Part shown: positions 1 through 7,307 of the stretch, piece after piece | Layout of the letters: every line of letters begins with the position of its first letter | Numbering within the stretch: position 1 is the first letter of the stretch | Source: Opitutales bacterium | GTDB taxonomy: Bacteria; Verrucomicrobiota; Verrucomicrobiia; Opitutales; Opitutaceae | Length of the DNA stretch: 8,192 nucleotides | Reading direction: 5' to 3' | Assembly: GCA_021772595.1 (NCBI GenBank) | Contig: JAJFLS010000641.1 | Coordinates: 1 to 8,192, forward strand | Notes under the pieces: generated by a model | The model's database searches: none | What the model was told of the DNA's origin: nothing | Seen by the model: the letters and a program-made list of their open reading frames with translations, nothing else | Made by a program: the position numbers and the translations under genes

Positions 1-96
1 GAGGCCTTCCTCCTCGACGTCATCACTCCCTACTCCGAGCACGTCCTCCCGATGATCCCCGCCGGCAAGTCCGTCGACCAAATGGTCGTCAAATAA
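1..96 (+). CDS. ilvB: Acetolactate synthase large subunit, C-terminal end (partial)
   Basis: Only the last 31 codons are present, read in frame 1 to a TAA stop at 94-96. The tail contains EHVLPMIPAGKSVDQMV. This matches the conserved C-terminus of acetohydroxyacid synthase large subunits, where a residue stretch ending in EHVLPMIPAG is followed by a short helix. The enzyme is a ThDP-dependent cytoplasmic carboligase that makes acetolactate or acetohydroxybutyrate from pyruvate in branched-chain amino acid synthesis. A terminator follows directly and the next gene is on the other strand, so no ilvN regulatory subunit gene lies immediately downstream. The identification rests on a short tail, so a related ThDP enzyme cannot be fully excluded. 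Confidence 0.75.
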   Translation, partial: EAFLLDVITPYSEHVLPMIPAGKSVDQMVVK

Positions 97-124
97 GCGA
101 GAGCCAAACTGGTAACCGAATTTC

Positions 125-156
125 AAGGACGAGTCGAAAGGCTCGTCCTTATTTTT
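125..156 (+). terminator. Rho-independent terminator after ilvB
   Basis: A perfect 9-bp stem, AAGGACGAG (125-133) with CTCGTCCTT (142-150), encloses an 8-base loop and is followed by ATTTTT. It begins 28 bases after the ilvB stop codon, which fits an intrinsic terminator for that transcript. The GH16 gene converges on it from the right, but read in that direction no comparable U-run follows the stem. Confidence 0.85.
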
Positions 157-169
157 GCAGCGGCCGATC

Positions 170-1201
170 TCAATCGATCCATTGATAGACCTTCACACCC
201 TCCACTTCCATACGGACCGGAAATGGGGTTGTCTCATCAGGATCGCCCGGCCAAGTGCCTCCCACTGCAACATTGAGAATTAGGTAGAACGGCTGATTAA
301 ACGGGGCCGGGAATGCGGCGCCAGATGATTCCCAAGCAGTAAGCGCTTGGTAGACTTCTCCATCGAGAAACCAGCGAATCTCGCCCTCCTCCCACTCGAC
401 GGCGTATGTATGAAACGCGTCGCTTACAGTCCCGGTATCTAGTTCTCGCTCGTCTCCTGTACTAATATTGTGAGGCCAGCTTCCCCCATGATGAATCGTG
501 CCGTGAATCTTCGTCGGCTCGTGCCCAATCGCTTCTACAATGTCGATCTCACCGCTCGACGCCCATCCACCGTATTCATCTTCAACCGGAAGCATCCATA
601 TGGCAGGCCATAAACCTCGACCAACAGGAAGGCGCGCTCTGACTTCAATTTTCCCATACGTCCACGAACCCAGAAACTTCGTATTCAGGCGGGCCGACGT
701 ATATTCCCTCGAACCCTCTAACCCACCATAGGATTCCTTACGCGTTTCGATGACCAGCTTTCCATCTTCCACAAAACTGTTTTCTGGTTCATCAGTGTAG
801 TACTGGAGTTCATTATTTCCGCCCCCATTGGCATTCACTTCATGCTGCCACTTCGTATGATCGATTTCCGATCCCTCGAAATCGTCCTGCCACACGAGCA
901 CCCACTGATCCTTCAATTCACGCAGGCGATAAAAGAATCGCTCGTCTTTTTGCAGTGGGAAACAGTCTTCAACCGCTTCACCTCCAATCGCTGGATCCCC
1001 AATGGCTTCCCATTCTACCATATCGCTGGATCGCTCTAACTGATAGGCCCTCTCTGCCTCCGTTGGAAAATCAACTCCCGTTGCAAGGTAGATAGCAGGC
1101 GACTCCCCGAAAACGAACGCCATGAGCACAATGAAAAAGAAAAATCCGGAACGACCCAGTCCTCGAACACATGTCCTGGAGAATTGATAAGGCATAAGCA
1201 T
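170..1201 (-). CDS. Exported GH16 family endo-beta-glucanase (laminarinase-like)
   Basis: This is a 343-residue protein read from the ATG at 1201. It opens with a basic stretch (RTCVRGLGR) and a hydrophobic run, FFFFIVLMAFVFG, at about residues 20-32, followed by ESPA. That is a signal peptide or membrane anchor. Residues about 52-95 form a short module (YQLERSSDMVEW ... FFYRLREL). The GH16 domain runs from about residue 103 (VWQDDFEGSEID) to the end. The catalytic motif GEIDIVE is at 217-223, with E218 as expected nucleophile, D220 as assisting acid and E223 as acid/base. WPAIWMLP (198-205) and NNELQYYTDEPENS are typical of laminarinase-like GH16 enzymes. The expected reaction is endo-cleavage of beta-1,3 or mixed-linked glucan outside the cytoplasm; substrate specificity is inferred. 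Other starts are possible: ATG 1222, ATG 1195, and a TTG at 1249 that has AAGGA 9 bases upstream. I prefer 1201 because it gives a normal signal peptide and leaves a repeated motif (1223-1239) outside the gene. Confidence 0.92.
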   Translation of the reverse strand: MLMPYQFSRTCVRGLGRSGFFFFIVLMAFVFGESPAIYLATGVDFPTEAERAYQLERSSDMVEWEAIGDPAIGGEAVEDCFPLQKDERFFYRLRELKDQWVLVWQDDFEGSEIDHTKWQHEVNANGGGNNELQYYTDEPENSFVEDGKLVIETRKESYGGLEGSREYTSARLNTKFLGSWTYGKIEVRARLPVGRGLWPAIWMLPVEDEYGGWASSGEIDIVEAIGHEPTKIHGTIHHGGSWPHNISTGDERELDTGTVSDAFHTYAVEWEEGEIRWFLDGEVYQALTAWESSGAAFPAPFNQPFYLILNVAVGGTWPGDPDETTPFPVRMEVEGVKVYQWID

Positions 1202-1208
1202 AGAATTG

Positions 1209-1236
1209 TTGACTTGCTCCATAATTGCGCTAAATT
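1209..1236 (+). promoter_or_regulatory. Candidate promoter for the VCBS/ASPIC gene
   Basis: TTGACT (1209-1214, five of six consensus bases) is followed after 16 bases by TAAATT (1231-1236, four of six). Transcription would start near 1243 and leave a leader of about 42 bases before the ATG at 1285. The -10 element lies inside the repeated GCAATT-type motif. Judged by eye only. Confidence 0.35.
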
Positions 1237-1249
1237 GCACTTTAATCAA
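1221..1249 (-). promoter_or_regulatory. Candidate promoter for the GH16 gene
   Basis: Read on the minus strand, TTGATT (1249-1244) and AATTAT (1226-1221) are separated by 17 bases, each matching four of six consensus bases. A start near 1214 would place ATG 1201 or 1195 just downstream. It would also make ATG 1222 and TTG 1249 untranslated. The match is weak, so this is a tentative call. Confidence 0.3.
1223..1239 (-). promoter_or_regulatory. Tandem GCAATT motif, candidate operator (GH16/VCBS promoter)
   Basis: On the minus strand the sequence is TGCAATTTAGCGCAATT: two GCAATT elements exactly 10 bp apart, one helical turn. It matches TGCAATTTAATGCAATT at 7195-7211 in 15 of 17 positions. The site lies in the narrow gap between the divergent GH16 and VCBS genes and overlaps the candidate promoters of both. 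This suggests a shared regulator binding site; the binding protein is unknown, with the nearby LacI-type protein as the first candidate. Confidence 0.45.
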
Positions 1250-1284
1250 CGAATTTATTCCTTTTTAACTCGTTACCTTATTAG

Positions 1285-3546
1285 ATGCCCCTATTTCCAT
1301 CATTCAGATTTTTGCTCTTTCTAGGCACGCCTCTGTCAATCGCCCTCGGGGCTGAAACGAGCGAATCTCTCAATACAATCAAAGCCCTAAGAGAACAAAG
1401 GGACCAGACGGTCTGGCAGGAGGAAAAGATGGCCCAACAATACGAGACGGCCTTCATCGACTTATGGGACAAACTAAGAGCCTGCGGAAATTTGTTTCAG
1501 CCGTTGCGCGACTTTCCCCTTGAAACGATCGAGCAACCAAATTTCGGAAAACCGGAGACTCTATTGGAAGGCGTAACGCTCCGAACTCATCAAACGACTC
1601 CAAGTGGAGATTGGAGCCGATCGCAGTATCTCGAACTCTTAACGAAACTGGAAACAGAAGGCTACAAGATCGACCAGAGCGAGTGGCATCACACGCATTT
1701 CAAACCACCGAGTGAGTTTCCCGCTCGATCTGAGTTCAGTTTTTCAATACACGTCAAAGGCCCATCCCCCAAGCAGCAACGCTACATACTGAAGGGCGTG
1801 CTTGATGTTCGGTGGAATGCAACTCCTGGCCTATCCGGAGTCTTCACGCCAAACGACATTCGATTCAATTCGCTCCAGGCGATCACTCGTCCCCAGGCTC
1901 CCCCATTTGAAGAATCGCTTTGGCTGGAATCGAAATCCCGCACCACCCCCTACAGCATCGTTCTCGTCGAAGACCTCAATGGAGACGGTCTTTCGGATAT
2001 CATCTTCCCAAAGAATAACACGGTCCACTACAACCAAGGCGACTTCACCTTTCGCGAAACGATGCTGGCCACATTTCCCATTCGCGGACAAACGACCGCC
2101 GCCATTCTCGTAGATCTCGATTTGGATGGAAAAATCGAATACGTCACTGCCAGCTACGAAGCGCCCTATTTGTTCGCCTACACCTACAATCCGAATACCG
2201 AAACATTCGACGGAAAGCCTTTTGGCATCTGGAAATCAGAAAAGCCTTTGATTATCCAGCTCCTCGCCGCAGGAGATTTAACCGGTGACGGCTACCCAGA
2301 ACTCTACCTGGGACCTTCCACACCCGCCTACGAAGGTGGAAACATGCCAACTCCCTACTTCGATGCGAATGACGGGAAACCTGCCTACCTCCTCCAAAAT
2401 ACAGGGGGACTTGGCTACACCGATATAACAGATCGCACTGCCCTCGCTGCAAAACGGGGACGAAGGGCCTACGTCGCATCAATGATTGATTTAAACGATG
2501 ATCGACGCGCCGACTTGGTCGTCACCAGCGACTTCTCCGGAATCGACGTTTATGAAAACACAACCAACTCCCTGGTCGATCGAACCGACGACTGGATAGA
2601 CGATAGAAGCCTATTCGGAATGAGCCAAAGCTTCGCGGATTTCGATCGCGATGGAAATCTAGACCTACTCGCTGTAGGGATGAGCTCCACAACTGCCCGA
2701 CGTCTTGAGCAAATGGGTCTCGGGCGTTCCGAGTTTCCCGAACACCAAGCGATGAGAATGCAGATCGCCTACGGGAATCGGCTGTACTATGGAAACGGAA
2801 AAGGCGAGTTCTCTCAGCGCCCAATCAGTCAGCAAACCGCACGATCCGGTTGGTCTTGGGGAAGCAGCTCGTTCGACTTCAACAACGACAGCTATCCCGA
2901 TATGTTCATTTCAAATGGATATCTTTCCAAAGGCACCGCTAGGGACTACTGCACCAACTTCTGGACCCACGACATTTATCAAGAAAAGTCCATATCCACG
3001 TCGCAAATAAGTGAATACTTCGACATCCTCGGACCGAAGGCATTGGTTGGCGGGAACAAAATGGGATGGAACCCTTTCGAAAAGGACCATCTCTTTCTGA
3101 ATCTCAAAGGTGAAGGCTTCGTCAACGTCGCTTATCTTTTTGGAGTATCCAACGGAGGCGATGGACGGGCCGTCATCGGAGAGGATTTCGATCGAGACGG
3201 CCGCGTAGACATTCTCTTGGTCGAGCAAGATTCGCTAAACGCCTCCGAACGGGTTTTTATTTACAAAAACAAAATGCCGGAAGACCGGAACTGGATCGGA
3301 TTTGATATCTCCCGATCGAAAGGAAAACCGGTGATTGGTACGCGTATACGACTGGTCGCCCCGGACTTCGAGACAGAACGCGTGTACACCTTAGGCGAAG
3401 CCTACTCGGGCCAAGCCCCATCGAATTTTCACTTCGGGCTTGGAGCCTCCGACAAAATCGAGCAAGTCAAAGTCCTTTGGCCCGACGGCTCGGAAACGAT
3501 CCTCATCGAACCCGAAGTGAATCGGTATCATTCGATCTCTCCGTAG
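1285..3546 (+). CDS. Exported VCBS/FG-GAP repeat protein with ASPIC/UnbV C-terminal domain
   Basis: This 753-residue protein has a signal peptide (hydrophobic FLLFLGTPLSIALG, likely cleavage near A23). Residues about 24-200 form an N-terminal region I do not recognise, followed by seven VCBS/FG-GAP type repeats. Their Asp-rich calcium-like loops are at about 230 (DLNGDGLSD), 277 (DLDLDGKIE), 331 (DLTGDGYPE), 402 (DLNDDRRAD), 452 (DFDRDGNLD), 531 (DFNNDSYPD) and 635 (DFDRDGRVD). Seven repeats fit a beta-propeller. Residues about 669-747 match an ASPIC/UnbV domain (NWIGF..., GTRI, GLG, VKVLWPDGS), an architecture shared with CRTAC1-like proteins. Family members are extracellular, and their biochemical role is mostly unknown. 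Binding of polymer or surface partners is an inference from the propeller fold and the divergent GH16 neighbour. The ATG at 1285 is chosen because the signal peptide follows at once; there is no clear Shine-Dalgarno sequence. Confidence 0.9.
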   Translation: MPLFPSFRFLLFLGTPLSIALGAETSESLNTIKALREQRDQTVWQEEKMAQQYETAFIDLWDKLRACGNLFQPLRDFPLETIEQPNFGKPETLLEGVTLRTHQTTPSGDWSRSQYLELLTKLETEGYKIDQSEWHHTHFKPPSEFPARSEFSFSIHVKGPSPKQQRYILKGVLDVRWNATPGLSGVFTPNDIRFNSLQAITRPQAPPFEESLWLESKSRTTPYSIVLVEDLNGDGLSDIIFPKNNTVHYNQGDFTFRETMLATFPIRGQTTAAILVDLDLDGKIEYVTASYEAPYLFAYTYNPNTETFDGKPFGIWKSEKPLIIQLLAAGDLTGDGYPELYLGPSTPAYEGGNMPTPYFDANDGKPAYLLQNTGGLGYTDITDRTALAAKRGRRAYVASMIDLNDDRRADLVVTSDFSGIDVYENTTNSLVDRTDDWIDDRSLFGMSQSFADFDRDGNLDLLAVGMSSTTARRLEQMGLGRSEFPEHQAMRMQIAYGNRLYYGNGKGEFSQRPISQQTARSGWSWGSSSFDFNNDSYPDMFISNGYLSKGTARDYCTNFWTHDIYQEKSISTSQISEYFDILGPKALVGGNKMGWNPFEKDHLFLNLKGEGFVNVAYLFGVSNGGDGRAVIGEDFDRDGRVDILLVEQDSLNASERVFIYKNKMPEDRNWIGFDISRSKGKPVIGTRIRLVAPDFETERVYTLGEAYSGQAPSNFHFGLGASDKIEQVKVLWPDGSETILIEPEVNRYHSISP

Positions 3547-3600
3547 AGGCGTTCTCAACAATGCGCCTTCTCGAATGTAGGGGCTTCGCTTGCGAAGACC
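3547..3600. other. Convergent intergenic gap with two weak hairpins
   Basis: The 65-base gap between the stop codons of two converging genes holds two small inverted repeats. AGGCG (3547-3551) pairs with CGCCT (3564-3568) across a 12-base loop. CTTCG (3584-3588) pairs with CGAAG (3593-3597) across a 4-base loop, and flanking GG/CC adds two more pairs around a bulged A. Neither is followed by a U-run on either strand, so they may aid termination or mRNA ends but are not clear intrinsic terminators. Confidence 0.3.
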
Positions 3601-3611
3601 GCGAATGAAGA

Positions 3612-6600
3612 TCAACCTCGAATCAACGCGCTCTCCGGGATCGTCACTTCCACTTCCTCGATAGAGCGAGTACGGGCGAAAACATGCTGGCTATCGCTAA
3701 AGGAGAGTTTCGCTCCTTCGATCACCGTCTTATCATTTTCACTACGGAATAATTCGATCTTCCATACTTTTCCGATTCGAAAAACAAATAGCGTTTGGCA
3801 AAACGTAAAGGCTAGTTCACCGCTCTGCATCGCCCTGCTTTTCGCAATTCCAGAAGGATCCAGGTAATCGAATGTCGCCGGAGCTTTCAGAAAATCTCCT
3901 TTTCGGAGCAACTTGCAATCGAAGCGAATCTGACCGTTTTCAACAATCAATCCAAGCTCACCAAAACGAATCAGAATATCCTCCTTCACCTGCCCCGTCA
4001 TCCCAGGCTGCTGGGCTCCAGCGTGTTTCGGCGTATGGGAATAGGCGTCGATCGGAAACGCTCCGTACTCAGGTGGAGATCTATAGAAGCCAAGACCATC
4101 GAGCGATTCGTAATAGTGAGAAGCCAAGGCTTCAGCGGTTTCCGAGCTCGAGCCGCTCTTGTCAGCCCAAGTTATATTCTCTTGGATCGCCAGTACCAAC
4201 TTGGAAACCATGTGCCAATAGACACTGCCCAATCCTTCGTACGCGAAAAACGTACTCGACCTTCCAGTGAACTGGCGGTGATTAAAAGTATCCTCGAAAA
4301 TCGATTCGATGGCGGCGATCGCTTCATCGCTCGCGAAATCCGAGTACTCTTTTCGAATGCCATCTAGCACGAACTTCAGGTCATCGGCATTACGGAAATC
4401 ACCATTGAAACGGTACCGCCCCGCTACATCCTTCAGAACGATTCTGAGATCCTTTCGGTCTAGCATTTCAAACAACAATCGACTCTTTTCTACGGACTCG
4501 TTCGCTATCACATTTTTCTCCAGAAATCCGGGGAGCTCACTATCTGGATACAGCAGATAGCTTTTGACATCTTCCCGATAGAGAGCGCTTTCCCGCAGAG
4601 AATCGAGCAGCGTCAACGCCTCTTCGCCTGACAATCGGCCCGAGCTCAAGGCCGCGACTTGGCCCTCGAGCATATCCGACAATCGATCCAGCTCGAGCCC
4701 TCCTCCTTCGGAAACGTTCAACAAATTGTACGAATGATACAGTCCATCTGGTCGACGATTCGCGTCAATCGAGGCCACGATGAACTTTTTGACAGTCCGC
4801 AAATAGTCGATGATCGACCTATTCGAAAGACCGCACAGCGAACCACTCAATCCGTCGTCATAAAGCCCATTTCTAAAAGCTTCTCCGCTTTCGCCGAAAG
4901 CGCGAACCATCTCGATTCGGGACTCCGAGTCGAATCCGTTCGCCAAACGCTCCTCAAAATATCGAAACAAGGAGTCTTGATCCAAGAGAAAACCCGCAAC
5001 GTCTACGTCTATTGAATACGTTCTATTTCCTTTCTCGACCGCGAGCAACTCCAACAGAAAATCAACATATCGATTTATATAGCACAAGGTCACCATTGAA
5101 ACGCCATAGCCAACCAGCGCGTTGTTCGCGTCATTCCATTCTGGTCGCTGCGTATTCATCCAGATACCACCATCGGGCACGAAATTCGACAGTTTGGACA
5201 GGAGGGGAACGAGCAGTTTTTCAACCAAGTTCGCTTCTACAATCGCTCCGTCACCTCGCATCAGCAGTTTGCCATCAGAACCAATCGCCGAACACCGAGC
5301 GTCGATGGACGCCGCATCTTCGTCGCAAAAATCGACGGTTTCCCTTGGGTTTCGCCAGATATCAGTAAACGAGCGAATGCGGTAAGGCACCTGCGCGTAA
5401 GTGAATACGCGCTTGTCCAGCAATCGACGCAGCGCGTTCGGATGAAACCGCTTGGACGCCTCAAGCAGCTTCAGCAGATAGACGATTTGATGATCCCCCC
5501 AGTATCCGATATTCGACCAGGGCGATTCCGCTTCGATTGTCTCCCAATCGATTCCATCGCGCGTAATCCGATACGGATTATAACCATCAGCGGTCGTAGA
5601 GTTGAGAAACCGCATTATCATCCCATCCAAGTAACCGGGATGCGAATACGCTAGCGCTTCCCAGTTTTGAAAAATGTCACGCCAATTCCCCTCATACCCC
5701 AAGATAGGATTGCCGAACTTGTCCTGCGTATCGATCGAAAATCGGTTCCAAGGCCGACTCGGATCTCCGTGTCGGCGACTGAATGTCAGCGGAAGATACT
5801 CATACGCCAATCGAACCAAGTGCGAGTCACCCGAATCCTCAGCCCATTGGCACAAGTCTTGGCAACTGACAGAGGTTCGACCCTCGAAAGACTCCTCGAG
5901 CCGTTCCTTGAGATCAGAAGAGAGCACGCGATTTCTCGTATCCACGTGATTGATAAAGTCAGACATCTCGACAGTATAGCCATCGTTGAAAACGCCCCCT
6001 CTCATAATATTGAACAACGTATTCGAGTAGTGACGACTGTCTCTTATGCGATCCGAAGTAAGCGAAAGCCCATCCGCCGATGCGACCTTCCGTCGTAGTT
6101 CAGACACGTTTTTCTCGATATCGACTTCCAAACGCTCTCTGATCGATTCCAATTCTAGGGCGGAACGCATAGACTCGATTTGAGCCCCATCTTGATTGAT
6201 ATCCCCTACGACCCACCAGTCCTTCCTACCCTTCGCTTGGAGATCGAACGCTCCCTCGACCAGATAGGCTCCTCTCCGTCCTCGGATATCTACTTCCTCC
6301 GACAAGCTCTCCCCGTTTCGAAACGCCTCAACCTGGGTCGCCGAAAGGAGCACGGCCTTAGCATCCAATCCCAGATGCCACACTATAGTCGCTCGAAGGC
6401 CCTCGCTCGGCTCTGCTCGATCGGTGGGTATGGAACTCAAATAATAGACGCCCAATCGATTCGCCGACAACAGCTCGCATCTCTTGTAAGCGTCTGCGAG
6501 ATTGCTAAACTCATTCACGAACGCTCGATCCAAACCGTACGGAACCACATTCTGGATACCATCCAATACTCGGATGCTAGCAGATTCATCACTCAAGTTC

Positions 6601-7106
6601 TCGACCTGGACTTTACGCGCGAATCCGAATCGATCGCTGAACGTCCACAGATACCGATACCGCAGCCCTAAATCGAGGTTGACCTCTTCGAACATCAGCT
6701 TGTTGCCCGCCGCGTTTTTGTAGAGATTCCTCTGAGACGTTTCCTCCTTGTTCAACCCGCGGAACGGTTCCCAAAACCGAGCGGATTCGTAGCCGGATCG
6801 ATTGACCCATACGAGACTCACGCTACCCACCGTATGAGCCAACTCGAAGAGCTTGTCTTGCGTGACATAAGGAAACAAAGCGTTGTCCGCATCTCTCCTT
6901 CCCGCCGTCAAAGCTCCATTGCTCGCGATGAACATCCAATGGTTGTTCGCGCTAACCAGATTAATCAGAAACGGCGGCATTTCGCACAATCGCTCGATTC
7001 GGAAATAGGACTCGCCCTCGATATCCACGAATCCACTGCCACTGCGACCCCAGTCGAAAGGCCTCTCCAATACGGGATTGTCTGTCTTAAAAAGTTCGGT
7101 CTTCAT
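3612..7106 (-). CDS. Putative GH94-like (clan GH-Q) glycoside phosphorylase or hydrolase, 1164 aa
   Basis: This large protein has no signal peptide or membrane segment and is therefore probably cytoplasmic. Residues about 1-300 look beta-rich, like the N-terminal sandwich of GH94-type enzymes, with a helical linker at about 305-345. The central part, to about 1050, would be an (alpha/alpha)6 barrel. Landmarks are EGNWRDIFQNWEAL (472-485), GYNPYRITRDGIDWE (508-522), GYWGDHQIVYLLKLLE (534-549), GGIWMNTQRPEWNDANNALVG (646-666), YEGLGSVYWHMVSKL (956-970) and QQPGMTGQVKED (1032-1043). A C-terminal beta region ends the protein. The EWNDANN segment recalls the DWND motif holding the general acid of GH94 phosphorylases, which makes D659 the best catalytic candidate. 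The protein is longer than ordinary GH94 enzymes and closer in size to the beta-1,3-glucan phosphorylase families such as GH149. That family assignment is a guess supported by the GH16 neighbour. The ATG at 7106 has GAGG ten bases upstream. A LacI-type regulator is divergent from it. Confidence 0.72.
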   Translation of the reverse strand: MKTELFKTDNPVLERPFDWGRSGSGFVDIEGESYFRIERLCEMPPFLINLVSANNHWMFIASNGALTAGRRDADNALFPYVTQDKLFELAHTVGSVSLVWVNRSGYESARFWEPFRGLNKEETSQRNLYKNAAGNKLMFEEVNLDLGLRYRYLWTFSDRFGFARKVQVENLSDESASIRVLDGIQNVVPYGLDRAFVNEFSNLADAYKRCELLSANRLGVYYLSSIPTDRAEPSEGLRATIVWHLGLDAKAVLLSATQVEAFRNGESLSEEVDIRGRRGAYLVEGAFDLQAKGRKDWWVVGDINQDGAQIESMRSALELESIRERLEVDIEKNVSELRRKVASADGLSLTSDRIRDSRHYSNTLFNIMRGGVFNDGYTVEMSDFINHVDTRNRVLSSDLKERLEESFEGRTSVSCQDLCQWAEDSGDSHLVRLAYEYLPLTFSRRHGDPSRPWNRFSIDTQDKFGNPILGYEGNWRDIFQNWEALAYSHPGYLDGMIMRFLNSTTADGYNPYRITRDGIDWETIEAESPWSNIGYWGDHQIVYLLKLLEASKRFHPNALRRLLDKRVFTYAQVPYRIRSFTDIWRNPRETVDFCDEDAASIDARCSAIGSDGKLLMRGDGAIVEANLVEKLLVPLLSKLSNFVPDGGIWMNTQRPEWNDANNALVGYGVSMVTLCYINRYVDFLLELLAVEKGNRTYSIDVDVAGFLLDQDSLFRYFEERLANGFDSESRIEMVRAFGESGEAFRNGLYDDGLSGSLCGLSNRSIIDYLRTVKKFIVASIDANRRPDGLYHSYNLLNVSEGGGLELDRLSDMLEGQVAALSSGRLSGEEALTLLDSLRESALYREDVKSYLLYPDSELPGFLEKNVIANESVEKSRLLFEMLDRKDLRIVLKDVAGRYRFNGDFRNADDLKFVLDGIRKEYSDFASDEAIAAIESIFEDTFNHRQFTGRSSTFFAYEGLGSVYWHMVSKLVLAIQENITWADKSGSSSETAEALASHYYESLDGLGFYRSPPEYGAFPIDAYSHTPKHAGAQQPGMTGQVKEDILIRFGELGLIVENGQIRFDCKLLRKGDFLKAPATFDYLDPSGIAKSRAMQSGELAFTFCQTLFVFRIGKVWKIELFRSENDKTVIEGAKLSFSDSQHVFARTRSIEEVEVTIPESALIRG

Positions 7107-7192
7107 CGCTGTGTTGCCTCAAAGCTCATCTCAAAAACGCCGCCCTACAGCCCTAGGCTTGAGCGCTCGTCATCAAAGCATAGTGGTATTAA

Positions 7193-7250
7193 AATGCAAT
7201 TTAATGCAATTTAATTTTGAAAGTAATTGCATTTCCTACGAATTTGCATT
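7193..7250. promoter_or_regulatory. Cluster of four ATGCAA/TTGCAT elements, candidate operator array
   Basis: The 10-base unit AATGCAATTT occurs twice in perfect tandem (7193-7202 and 7203-7212). Two further copies follow in the opposite orientation, with cores TTGCAT at 7228-7233 and 7244-7249. The tandem pair closely matches the motif at the GH16/VCBS promoter. Position upstream of a catabolic gene and its divergent regulator suggests transcription factor binding. Confidence 0.5.
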
Positions 7251-7293
7251 TCTTTAAGCTCATGTTTTCCAATCATTTGTTGATAATTTTCTG

Positions 7294-7307
7294 GCACGAT
7301 CTCGTGC
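7294..7307. promoter_or_regulatory. 14-bp inverted repeat, candidate LacI-type operator
   Basis: GCACGA (7294-7299) and TCGTGC (7302-7307) are perfect inverted arms around a 2-base centre. Size, symmetry and position upstream of a LacI-family gene resemble typical LacI-family operators and would suit autoregulation. A single instance is seen in the window. Confidence 0.35.

Noticed and set aside
1202..1249. TTG at 1249 as the start of the GH16 gene, with AAGGA nine bases upstream
   Set aside because: It would add 16 residues in front of an already basic signal-peptide n-region, the extra codons coincide with the repeated GCAATT motif, and ATG codons at 1222, 1201 and 1195 follow. It remains possible because the Shine-Dalgarno spacing is good.
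2638..3210. Repeated DNA around 2638 and 3184 (GATTTCGATCG...) as a mobile or dispersed repeat
   Set aside because: Both copies encode the DFDRDG calcium-loop motif of the VCBS repeats in frame, so protein repetition explains the similarity.
3582..3600. GGCTTCGCTTGCGAAGACC hairpin as an intrinsic terminator
   Set aside because: The stem is only 5 bp plus a bulged extension and no U-run follows on either strand.
3872..6671. Long open frames on the plus strand opposite the GH-Q-like gene (for example 3872-4270, 5667-6098, 6180-6671)
   Set aside because: They overlap a convincing 1164-residue gene in antisense, have compositions rich in Ser and Arg, and show no recognisable domains. They look like codon-bias shadows.
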